Of a DNA stretch of 64,000 nt, positions 35,184 through 45,404 are shown piece after piece. The notes beneath the pieces were generated by a model. The model saw only the letters and a program-made list of their open reading frames with translations. It was not told the DNA's origin and did not search any database. The DNA comes from Ailurus styani (Eukaryota; Chordata; Mammalia; Carnivora; Ailuridae), in NCBI GenBank assembly GCA_002007465.1, contig LNAC01000009.1, positions 5,233,167-5,297,166 on the forward strand. The letters run 5' to 3'. The first letter of the stretch is position 1, and every line of letters starts with the position of its first letter. Both the position numbers and the translations under genes were made by a program.

Positions 35184-35917
35184 CACAGCAGCATTATTCA
35201 CAACAGGAGTCAAACTGGTCCCGGGAAGCCTTTCCAGTTCCGCCAATCAGTGGCTCCACAGCTGCCTTGGAAAACGGGACCCCTAGGGCCATGTGATCTG
35301 GTCCAGCCTTGGACACGTCATTACAGTGTGGCCCTTCCCACCTGTGGGAGCGGCTCGGCTCCCTGCCTTCCAGGCCCGGCCAGGCCTCCGGATCCCGAAG
35401 ACCTGGGCCCACCGACGTGCCAATTCTCCAGCCACAGGCCCTGCGCCCCTGCAGCCACCATCCTGCTGGCTACTTCCAAATCTCTGCAGAATCTTTGGAA
35501 ATGCTTTTCCTGCCTCGAGGGAGGTCTCCCATGGGGGTGGGAGTCAGCTCTCCAAGTACAAGGGCAAGATAAAGGCCAAGAAGGGCCCATGTCTTCGAAA
35601 ATCCAGGCAATCCCACTTGGGGGAGTTTTTGGGAGGCGTGCAGCTGCGGGGGGCGGGGCAGTGTCACAGGACAGTCTCAGGGGACTTCACGCCCCGGCAG
35701 ATGGCGGGAGCTGACCGGGAGCAGATGAGCACACTCGGGACCCAGGGCGTGCACAGATGTCCCCGCGGGAGCGCCCCTCCTAGACAGCCCCGCACAGGCT
35801 CTGCCTGGAGAGGCCCCTTCTCCTGCTGCCTCTACCCCTCTCTTCCTGCCCTGCAATGTCTTCTGGCTCAGTGCCTCTGCCTCTCGGTCAAATGAGTTCA
35901 TCCATCTGGAAGGCAGG

Positions 35918-36112
35918 GGACGCCCGGGTGGCTCAGTCGGTTAAGCATCTGCCTTCAGCTCAGGTCATGATCCTGGGGTCCTGGGATCGAGTCCCGAATT
36001 GGGTTTCTCGCTCCACGGGGAACTTACTTCTCCTTCCGCCTGCCCCTCCCCATGCTTGCTCAGTATCTCTCTCTTTCTGACAAATAAATAAATAAAATCT
36101 TAAAAAAAAAAA
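35918..36112 (+). mobile_element. SINEC, plus strand
   Basis: GGACGCCCGGGTGGCTCAGT through CAAATAAATAAATAAAATC. Perfect target-site duplication ATCTGGAAGGCAGG at 35904-35917 and 36113-36126. Confidence 0.97.
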
Positions 36113-36574
36113 ATCTGGAAGGCAGGTTCACAGAGAGCTCCAGAGCTAAGAAAGGTCTAGAAGAGGGTCCAGGCCGGTGGGGAAACAGCGTGAAGTCAGG
36201 AGGCTAGGCTCCCTTGAACTTGCAGTTCAGGCAGGTGTCTTAGGTGCACATGTGTGAGTGGTTGTGTGTGTGTGAGAATACGTGCCCACGTGTCCATACA
36301 CACGCCCGTGTGTGCACATGAACACATGCGTGTGAGTGTGTGTTTCAGACAGGAGCTCCATAAGCCAACTAGGCCCACCTCAGATGGCTTTCCACCCCCA
36401 AACTTTTTGCCCAGGAAATGTGATTGATTTAAACACTATCCCACCTCCTTTTTCTCCCCCAGTCACTATTGATCACAACGACCCCAGCCTCCGGTCCTCT
36501 GTTTGGAAAGTCTTTTTCAGCCTGGTGCTCACCAGCTTGTGACCAACTTCCAGGTAGAGTAAAGGATTAAATGG

Positions 36575-36830
36575 AAGGCACAATAAGAAGTGAAACAATT
36601 AGAATTTCTGCCTCATTATCATGGTAATCTTATCAGTCGGATAATGAGGTATTAATGGAGATTTAATGTGCATCTCATAACAGAATCCCTTGGAGAAAAC
36701 ACACAGGGAAATTGCTGTAAATCCACTTAATGATGGAGAAGTCCCAAAACACCATATTCCAAAGGATGAAAAATGCAGGATGCAAATGAGAAAGAATCAA
36801 GGTCAATAACACCACGGGGACGGGCCTAAT
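36575..36830. promoter_or_regulatory. Candidate conserved non-coding enhancer with perfect octamer
   Basis: Dense TAAT/ATTA cores, TTATCAG and GGATAATG GATA/homeobox words, and ATGCAAAT (36780-36787), a perfect POU octamer, in unique AT-rich sequence between GC-rich blocks. No open frame of note. Confidence 0.45.
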
Positions 36831-37244
36831 GGCAGATTTGGAGATATATGTAATAAAAATTGCATGTTGCTTTTAAACCTCACCCTCTGTTTTCAAATGT
36901 GCATCCCTAGTAATGAAACACAGAAGTGCAGCCAAAATGATTTGTATGTTTTGGAAACCATAGGGGGGATGGAAACACGTCTCACAACCCATCAGGCCCC
37001 CCGAGGGGAGCCATGGGAAATGGGGTGTTTTACCAAGAGGCTTCCAAGGGAAGGGGGGCAGAGGAAGAGCCCTTTGGTTGGCAGAGGGGGATGCAGCCTG
37101 TGTGAGTTCAAGGTCATTTGGGAAACATTCGCGCATTTTCTTCCGCTCCTTCATTCCACCATTTGACGGTTGCCTGCTGCGTGGCTGACCACAGGCAACT
37201 CAGAAAGACGAAGGACACACTCGGATACAAGCCAAAAATAAGAA

Positions 37245-37425
37245 CCCTCATTCAGAGAGCACAGACTATGTGCCACATATGGCAGTACTGAAATGCCATG
37301 CACGGACGATCTCATTTAATTCCCACAGCGACCCTGGAACATAGAAACGCTTAATATCCCCATTCCTCAGATGAGAAACTGAGGCTCAGAGAAATGAATT
37401 AAGTGTGTCAAGCTGCATTGTGGTC
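37245..37425 (+). mobile_element. MIR element
   Basis: GAGCACAGACTATGTGCCAC, ATCTCATTTAATTCCCACAG and TCAGATGAGAAACTGAGGCT. Confidence 0.88.
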
Positions 37426-38214
37426 TGAACATCACACTACGGTACTAGGCTGAACCACATGAACCTGCCCGTATCTGATGGGATGGGATCCACAAAGAGG
37501 GTAATCTCATATGGTTCAGACTAATCTTTTACTCTGTGGCTAGGGACCCTTTCTGAGATATAGAAGCCTCCGAAAAGGGCAGAGAGAGGGACAGAAACAG
37601 TGCCGTGAGCCGAGTGCAGAATCCGAGGCTCTGTGGCCTCACAGAGGACCAGGGACAAGAACGTGCCACAGGCCCCGGACTCCTACTTCCCACATCCGTT
37701 CTGGGGGTTCAGCAAGGGGGCGCTGAGTACATGGAAAGGAAGCCCGAAAACACCCATCCCGTAAATTAAAAGCACTTCGTGAATTGGAAAATGCTAAGCA
37801 AATGTTGGCTGTTTGGTTCTTATAATTTATTGATGATAATAAATAACCTTTGGTTTCCCAGACGTCTGCAAGGCCTGAAGATAAAGCTAGCTCTAGTTTT
37901 CACTTATTTTAGGGCACTTCGATAAGGAGAATTTTGTGCACAAGAATGACTGGCTGTCCGGGTTTGTCTGTCTGAGTTTTAGTCCCGAAAATCCCACATC
38001 CCGGGAAACTCCTCGGTCCTGAGCAAATTGAGACCGTTGGTGGTCACCGTGCCCCGGAGGGACAGCTAGACTCCCAGGGTCATGGCTGGGAGACGTCAGG
38101 CTGGTTCCAGCCAGCACTGGACTGGCGGGCAAGCAGCCCAGTGTACCGGGGCGGACAGGGAGGGAAGATCAGTCACCTCCTTTTTCCTCGGGAATCCTGA
38201 CAGCCAGAGGGTTA

Positions 38215-38288
38215 TGAACCCACTTCGCAGATGAGGAAACTGAGACGCGGGCTGGCAAAGGGACTTGCCCAAAGTCCCAAGTAACCAC
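38215..38288 (+). mobile_element. MIR core fragment
   Basis: CGCAGATGAGGAAACTGAGA and GACTTGCCCAAAGTCCCAAG. Confidence 0.8.
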
Positions 38289-38439
38289 CGAGCGTCCAAA
38301 GGGCTGAAGAAGGGCGACAAGACCCTGCTTGAAGGTGGAACAGGCCCCCAGAGAGGAGGTCAGTCCCAGCCAGGGAGAAGGTGGGTATGAGGCAGCATTT
38401 CCGGAGTCTTGCAGCTGTGTTCCGTTTAATCACAGACTG

Positions 38440-38830
38440 CAAATTGAATGAAGTTAAGACAGTGTTGCCTCTTTGAATTTCCCCCAGGCCCTTTTTAATG
38501 AATAAATAGGCATGATTTGTAATTAGCTTATCCATTGTGCGAATCTTCTAGAGCACCTGAAGTGAGTTAAACATGCCCCCTGCAATCTCGTCGACAATAT
38601 TAATTGGCTCCGCAAACCTTTCCTCCCGGTCCACGGTGCATGCGACCGGATGATCACGTATTGCTCTGCGGTGGACATATTGAGAAAAATTGGGATTTTT
38701 CGGCCTGGAAAATGAAGACACAGTGTCCTCATCAGTTCTGCCTCCCAGTGTGGGATTTGGAAGCGAGAAGTTTGGTTTGTTTTCATCAGCAAACACTAGA
38801 TAACCTGCAAAACAATCTCTCACCTTCCCC
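38440..38830. promoter_or_regulatory. Candidate conserved non-coding element
   Basis: Unique sequence with TTTTTAATGAATAAATAGGC, TTGTAATTAGCTTATCC, ATATTAATTGGC and several isolated CpGs. Open frames of 89-95 codons on the minus strand look like chance. Confidence 0.35.
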
Positions 38831-39889
38831 CTCAAAACCAGCCTTTAAAATTCCCACAGCTGTGGCTCCAAAGGCTTCTGGTCATTAACACCGGCCCACC
38901 GAGGGGCCCTGGCAGGGGCCAGCAGTGGTCACCAATCCCGGCTGCTTTTCTTTGGAGCAAGCTGTCATCTGCTTGCGGGGTCCGCCCGGTCCCCGCCCGC
39001 CGCTGCTGTCTGAGTCCGCTAACTCCTGCCAAGTTCACGGGCGGCCTGTATCATTTATCCTGTAATTGGGGCTGCTTGTCACGAGTTTTGCCTGGTTTCC
39101 GTGCTAACCACGTGGCCGCTGCTGAAATCCCGAATCCTAACATTTCCCTGCTCAGAGCTGGTGGGAGGGCCCCTCGGCACGGGTAGCGTTCTTGATTGCC
39201 TCCACATTTTCCAGCAAAGGGGTTTCCATTCATCTTCATCATGGGCTCAATCTGTGCACAGAGAGGAGGTGGCCATCCTGGTGGGTCCTCTCCACCCAGT
39301 CACCTGGAGGCTCTCTCTCATCTGTTCCTTCGTGTTCACGGCCACATTTATATTCCACCTGCCCTGCTGCTTTCTCGGGGGTCTGCGAGGGAGCCCCCAG
39401 CAACCAGGCCCTCTCCCCACCCCAGGCCCGGCATGGGAGTCCAGGTGCTAGCCTGTTACAACAAAGGAGGAGGTGAAGGTCACCCCTTCTTCTGAACAAG
39501 GTGAATGGGGAGGCGGAGACGCTCCCTCTGTCCTTGCCGTGGCCTTGACACTGGGAAGTGGACCTGGCTGTGTGTGAGGAAGTGGGGACATCGACTTTCC
39601 TGGCTCCCGAGAACCCTATTCAGCCCGATCTGCTGGTGCCCGCTGGGGGCCAGGCTTCATGCTGGGCACCGGGGAGACCACCCGGGTCCTGTCCTGCCCT
39701 CCAGAGGATCGCAGGCACAGGGGAAGTGCCCAGCAGGATCAGGATGACAAAGAACTATCATGGGATGGGCACCATCCTCCACAGCTTGCAAAACTCCTTC
39801 TGCTTCCACCCCACGGGAGGGCCCCCTGCCCCCAGTCCTGTCAGGATGATATTTTGCCGAGGGGCAGACAGGACCCCTCAGTAGCTAAA

Positions 39890-40060
39890 AACAAGGACTT
39901 GGGAATCCGCTAGACCTGGATCAGATCCGAGCTCCGTCCTTTATTTTCTACGTGGCTTTGACTCTGAGCCTCAGCTTCCTCATCTGTAAAATGGGGCTCA
40001 TTATACTACTTAGCTTCTGTGAAACGTGTATAAAGCACTCAACAGTGTGCCTGGTACATG
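39890..40060 (-). mobile_element. MIR element
   Basis: CGTGGCTTTGACTCTGAGCC, CCTCATCTGTAAAATGGGGC and GTATAAAGCACTCAACAGTG. Confidence 0.88.
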
Positions 40061-40194
40061 AAAATGGTCCCAGAACTTGAGGCACTCTTGTGACTAACAA
40101 TACGTCACCCTTGGTAGTACCTTCCTGAAGGACGGGGTGTGAGGGTCCCCACAGTTTGAGAACTGGACTGTCCAGCGAGGTCATCTAGCCTAGA

Positions 40195-40300
40195 AGCCTG
40201 TCAGAGCTGGGCTCACGTCCTGACTTGGTTCCTTATTGGCTATGTGACTCGGGGCTGCTGTCTCGTCTGTGAAATGGGAATAATAACCTTGCCTTTAGGT
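40195..40300 (-). mobile_element. MIR fragment
   Basis: TTGGCTATGTGACTCGGGGC and GTCTGTGAAATGGGAATAATA. Confidence 0.82.
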
Positions 40301-40319
40301 TGCTATAGAAACGCCTTCT

Positions 40320-40422
40320 GGGGTGTCTGGCTGGCTCGCTTGGTGGAGTGTGTGACTCTTGATCTTGGGGTTGTGAGTTTGAGCCCCACATTAGTTGCAC
40401 AGATTACTTAAAAAAAAGAAAG
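40320..40422 (+). mobile_element. Short-form SINEC (AGATTACTTAAA type), plus strand
   Basis: GGGTGTCTGGCTGGCTCGCT through CAGATTACTTAAAAAAAAG. Confidence 0.9.
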
Positions 40423-43299
40423 GAAAAACCCTTTCAATATTGGGAACAATGGTTATTGTTTGCTAGAACACTGGGCGGGCAAGGAGGAAACCTGGAAAAC
40501 ATGCGTCTTGAGTGTGGGGGGCAGGCATGAGTCCCGGGGTCTGTCTGGAACTGTCCCAGTAAAGAGGTGGCGAAAGGCCGGAGGAAGGGGGGACTGGCTG
40601 GTGTCTTCCTGTGCCCGGGAACTTACCCGCTCTCCTGGGCATCCTGACCCCTCCTCCGGAAGGGCCTGACCAAGCCTTCGCCAGGAAGCCTTTTCCTCCG
40701 ATGGTGTGTACCTGTCGTTGGCCACAAGATGTCACCCAAGGAACAGCGAAGCAGGGGCCTGGGAGGAAACACCAGCCCAGGAAACAGCAAATCCCGGCCC
40801 TTCTCCCGTGGCTCCCACCTCAGGGAAGCCTAAGAAGAGCCTGCAAAGGCGGGCATGACATTCTTGCCCCACTGGTTTGTAGCCCCCCCACCAGGAATTA
40901 ATAATGGGGGTGCGTGGGGGGGACACGCCTGAGAGGCAACTCTGTGGCCTATCCTCAGCCCCTCAGGGCACCCCCGGGCTCCCTCTTCCTGGTGACTCCA
41001 TCCCCCGGTGGTTCAGCTCCACGTGGCCCAGCAGGGCCCATACCATCTCTTTGCGTGGCAGCCACCTGGCGCCTGGATCTGGAACAGGGAAGGGAAGAAG
41101 CGGGAGGAAGGACATGACCCCAGCCCTGGTGCCCCTGGAGCAGCCCCCAAGGGAACCACCCCAGTGGCGGGGGGGGGGCAGCCTGGAGCCCGGGAACCCC
41201 CGTGTCCAGCCAGGGGTGAGCAGTAGGAGACCTCGAGGCCCAGCCAAGTGCCCTGGTGTCTCCAGACCTGAGGACCCGCTGCAGCTGGAGAACCCAGGTG
41301 TCCTGGGCCCCCGGCCTGAGCCTCCCAGGACCACAGACCTTGACCCTGGCCCGGAGGCGGAGCCTACAGTCTAAGTGCCTTGCAGACGGGCACTTGGAAT
41401 GGGCGTGCCCACACCCTGTCTTATCAGTTCCTCCACTAGCTGGGGCTCCAGAGATGGAGGCCAAGGGCTCTGGGGCGAGGTGCCTTCCCAGAGGCTGTGA
41501 AGGTAGGGTAGGAGAGCCCCTGGGAAAAAAAGATAGTGAGACCCCCTGCGGAAGAGCTACCGGGTCTCTCCTCTCCTCTACCCCCATCCGCAGGCGTTTG
41601 GGGACACCTGGCACTCGGGGTGAAACAGCCCCCTAGGACAGCGTGGGCTCCAGGGAGGTCACTGCTTTGCAGAGAAGTGTACAGGGGTGAGGCCTCACTG
41701 GGGACAGAGGGAAGGATGGGGGCACCTGGGGGGTCTGCCTTCCTCGCTTTGAAGCTGGAGTGGTAGGGAGAGGCGTCGAAACCGGAGGGCTCGGGAAGGG
41801 CAGACAGAGACTTACAGGCGGGCGCAGCAGGACCATTGAGGGCAGAGGTGAGCGTTTTGAGGCCCCAGGTGGCGCTGGAAAGGACAGAGGCACGAGGCTG
41901 AGGAGTAGGTTGGAACCAAAATAGAAGAGAGAAGATTTTAGGCAGGAGAGCAGTCTGATTAATCCTGAGGGCCCCTGGGACAAAGGGCGAGAGGAAGGCG
42001 GTTGGGAGCACAGGGGTGGGGAAAGCGGCTTTGGTGGTGGAGGCACGTTCAGGGGACGGTGCTCAGGAGACTGCAGGAGGTTAGGGAGACACAGAGGTGT
42101 GGGCGGCGGAGACGAACCCCAGAGGCAGGAGCGCAGGGCACTCTCGGAAGGGTTCAAAGGAAAGCTACAGAGATGGTCCCGCGGTGGTTAGTATTCATGA
42201 CCACAGCGCAACAGATGCAGGTTCTCAATGGAGTCTTTCAGTGCAAACTGGGTTCCTTTCGCGTGGTTTCCGTGCTCGGAGGCTGACCGCGTGCCTGGAA
42301 TGTCGAGGGGCCTGGCCCAGGCCGCCTCTTTACCGTGACCTCCGTGGCGTCCGTGCCCTCAGATGACAGTGCAGAACTATTTCGAGATTTTATACATATA
42401 ATCATAATATACATGGGACCAGACCAGAGACTGAAGAGTCCTTGAGGTAGGAGAGCCCAACTCAGGAAGAGGTCGCCTGGCTTGGGTCCGGTTAGAGGCA
42501 AAGCTAAGATTGGAACCTTCTTTAGAGTCCCAGACCTCGGGGTCTGACCGCACGCCACTCAACACCACGGCTTTGCAGTGGGTGGCAGGAGTCTTCCCGG
42601 GAGGGGAAACCTCTGCGGGCTGCTGGGTGTGGTCCAGCCTTGTGGGAGGAGGAGCTGGAAGGGGACCCTTATCACCTTCCCTTCCTGCCATCTGCCCTGT
42701 TCCTACGCACTCGCCTCCTTCCCCATCCGTGGACTCACTCCCCGCTCGCTCCCCCAGCATCTCCCCTGTCACTAGCATCGTTGCCACGAGAGAGGGAACA
42801 CAGGGTTGTTGGTGATCAGGAAGTAAGGTGGGCGGGAGGGAGGGAAGCGAAGGTTCTCTCGCTCCCAGCAGGACCAGACCCAGGCTGCTCTTCGGGAGCC
42901 AAAGTCCAGCCAGAAGCCAAGGGCTGCTGGAACCGATGCTGTCATTTCACACGGGGACACCCGTTACAAATGGAAACAAAACACAACAGAAACAAAAGAG
43001 ACGTGTTGAAAGCAAAGACAGGGATGAAGATTAGACAATATCTTTTTGTACCGAAAGTTGAGCACTGGGATCCTCTGGGGATGTTTAGCCATTTGAGGTT
43101 TGGGGAAGGTTTTTACATAACTACATGGGTTGTGAGTAAAGAAAACACTCGGGCTTAAGCAAATAAAAAGAGCTATACTCAGAGGATAAATTGGACTGGC
43201 TGTCCGGCAAAAGCTCTTCTCCTTTAAAAGAGCCTGCCTTCTTCACACCTGTCACCCTTACAGGACTTGGAGCCAAACCTTTAAGAACAGAACACCTTC

Positions 43300-43495
43300 T
43301 GCAGTGGATCCCAAATTTTAGCGAGCATCGGTCACATGAAGAGCTTGCTAGGAATGCTGATTCCTGCCCCCCCCCCCGCCGCCGCCAAAATTCTGACTCA
43401 GGGGCTATGGGGCGAGATCACAAGGTCATGGACATCCCCAGGTGGGTGCGGCAGATGGGCCACTGGTTCAGGCTTTGGGAAATGCTGGCTCTCTG
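43300..43495. mobile_element. hAT-Charlie type remnant (MER20-like)
   Basis: GAGCTTGCTAGGAATGCTGATTC, CAAAATTCTGACTCAGG and CTTTGGGAAATGCTGG recall the MER20 group. A C-rich expansion sits in the middle (43366-43385). Tentative. Confidence 0.45.
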
Positions 43496-44481
43496 GATGC
43501 TTCTCAAACTTCTGTGAGACTGTCACCTGGAGGATTTACTTTTGTTTTTATAGAAAATACTTTTTAAGTCGTGCCCTTAAAAATTATAAAGATGATACAT
43601 GATTTGGAAATAAGACTACCACACAACAGTCAAGTAAGAATCATCGTCCCTTCCATGCCCTCGTTTGGTCACTCAGAAATCAGCTAGGACTGTATTTGCT
43701 GGTCGCCTTCCCTTGTCTATATCCGTGATTTCGCCATAGTCTACTTTCCCTTCCACATAAATTCCAGACCCTTCTTCATATACCAATAGGCCCCATCTCT
43801 GAGACCTGCCTGGAATAAAGATGTCTGTGCCATGTCATCTTTTGACTGAATCACCCCCTTGGTAGGCTTCACAATTGCCTCAACGCCCCACCTCATCTGT
43901 TGCTGGGACTGGGTGTTTTTCCTCCCCGTCTCATGACGGGGTCCCGACCCACCTGCCCTGGTAAAAATGCACAGGATTCCCAGATCTTCCAAGAACCAAG
44001 CGGCCAGCTTTTTCAGACTCACGTCTTAAAAACTGATTTAAGTCCCTGTAATAAGGGTCTTTGAAAGGTGGCTTCTGTGTTGTTGTTTTACAGTTCAGTC
44101 TTTTCCAGACTCTCTAGCCCAGATAGCCAGAGCCAGGCGATCACTCAAAGATGTTAAGATTCCTGGCTCTATCCTCAATAAATTCAGATTTACAAACAAG
44201 AGTCCCAGGTGACTTTCAAGAGGGCAGTTTGGACAACAATGGTTTACAGAACTCCCTAGGGCACAATTTTGGGTCCCACTCCTGGAGACTGTAATTCATT
44301 TGGTCAGAGCGAATCAGGACAGATCCCCTGTCTGAACTCCCCAGGAATGACGAAGAAACATCAGCAGCTACATATGAGTCAACAGAACAGCCCTGCTTGC
44401 AAAGGTTTTGTCAAACCTACAAATTAAAAGGGGTAAGGAGAGCTGAGGTGGAAATATTCTATTTTTAAAAATCACATCAGA

Positions 44482-44569
44482 AGGGGCATCTGACTAGCTG
44501 TGGAGCATGCAACTCTTGATCCCAGGGTCGTTGAGTTCAAGCCCCACGTCGGGCATACAGATTACTTTT
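44482..44569 (+). mobile_element. Short-form SINEC, plus strand
   Basis: AGGGGCATCTGACTAGCTG through CAGATTACTTTT. Perfect target-site duplication AAAAATCACATCAGA at 44467-44481 and 44570-44584. Confidence 0.95.
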
Positions 44570-44584
44570 AAAAATCACATCAGA

Positions 44585-45173
44585 TACTCTTTTCACAGGA
44601 ACATAGTATTTCATGTTTTTGGCCAGCAATATGCTGAATTCCTAGTTAACAAAAATAAGTCTACTGTGGTTTTCATGTTCAGCATCTACAACAGGTTCAA
44701 TGACTTGGAACTGAGAGCTATTCCCAAATGTGGAAGATGTTTTCAGGATCTCCATAGCCAGAGATTTTCTGGTCTCTTTGGTCAATTTTTTTAAAAAAAA
44801 AGTCTGTGTACTGCATTTTGGTATCCCAAGAAGATGGAAAAGGATTCTTCTGGAATGAAACGACTAAAGCAAAAGCTCTTCAATGGATCCTTACATCTCT
44901 AGGCAGAGGACACACTCATAGCCAAGAGGTGCTTCTGAGAAATGATCTTGCTTCTCAGGATAGTGACACATCTTACAGGCGGCCCTACAGGGAGGCCTAG
45001 CTCAACAGTGTCTCAGTTCAGCATCCTTTGGGAAACCCTACAGAGCCACTTACTCGGAGAGAGGGGTTGAGTGGGTACAAATATAACAGGATTCCAAGCA
45101 CATAGGTAATGCCAAGTTGGCAAGAAAAGGTGAATTCAATTTTCGGTTTTAGGCAAGTGATAGCTTTAATTTT
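44585..45173. other. Unique sequence between two SINEs
   Basis: Two plus-strand open frames (44507-44794 and 44806-45000) lie here. I recognise neither, and there is no start context or splice evidence that would favour a gene. Confidence 0.4.
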
Positions 45174-45189
45174 AATACTGAACAGACTG

Positions 45190-45388
45190 GGGCGCCTGGG
45201 TGGCTCAGTGGGTTAAAGCCTCTGCCTTCGGCTCAGGTCATGATCTCAGGGTCCTGGGATCGAGGCCCGCATTGGGCTCTCTGCTCAGCCGGGAGCCTGC
45301 TTCCTCCTCTCCCTCTGCCTGCCTCTCTGCCTACTTGTGATCTGTGTCCCTCTCTGTGTCAAATAAATAAAAAAAATATTTAAAAAAA
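45190..45388 (+). mobile_element. Young SINEC (mustelid-type), plus strand, in the GAPVD1 3' flank
   Basis: Complete element with GTGGGTTAAAGCCTCTGCC. Perfect target-site duplication AATACTGAACAGACTG at 45174-45189 and 45389-45404. Antisense to GAPVD1. Confidence 0.98.
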
Positions 45389-45404
45389 AATACTGAACAG
45401 ACTG

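Larger units (their letters stand above)
34258..35210 (+). mobile_element. L1 ORF2 3' fragment carrying two SINE insertions
   Basis: The pieces 34258-34686, 34880-34986 and 35183-35210 form one L1 stretch. It shows the well-known late-ORF2 signature (AATGGGCAAAGCACTTGAAAA, CATTAGGGAAATGCAAATCA, GTGAGATACCACTT) and then the GCAGCATTATTCACAACAG segment. It is 5'-truncated and full of stops, so it is a dead reverse-transcriptase fragment. Confidence 0.92.
35211..44481. other. Intergenic flank up to the GAPVD1 side
   Basis: No gene recognised. It holds two SINECs, several MIRs, two candidate enhancers and GC-rich stretches (35290-35900, 40900-41370) with long but unconvincing open frames. The 40.9-42.2 kb frames occur on both strands. 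Confidence 0.6.

Noticed and set aside
35293..35895. 200-codon plus-strand open frame
   Set aside because: No recognisable domain, several alternative frames equally open, GC-rich composition; nothing supports a gene.
37700..37730. CTCF-like word CAGCAAGGGGGCGC
   Set aside because: Only 11 of 14 core positions match, with an extra A breaking the spacing.
40904..42157. Overlapping open frames of 156-219 codons on both strands
   Set aside because: Both-strand overlap and Pro/Gly-rich content indicate composition, not coding.
44507..45000. Two plus-strand open frames near 44.5-45.0 kb as a small gene
   Set aside because: The first begins inside a SINEC; neither resembles a protein family and there is no splice support.
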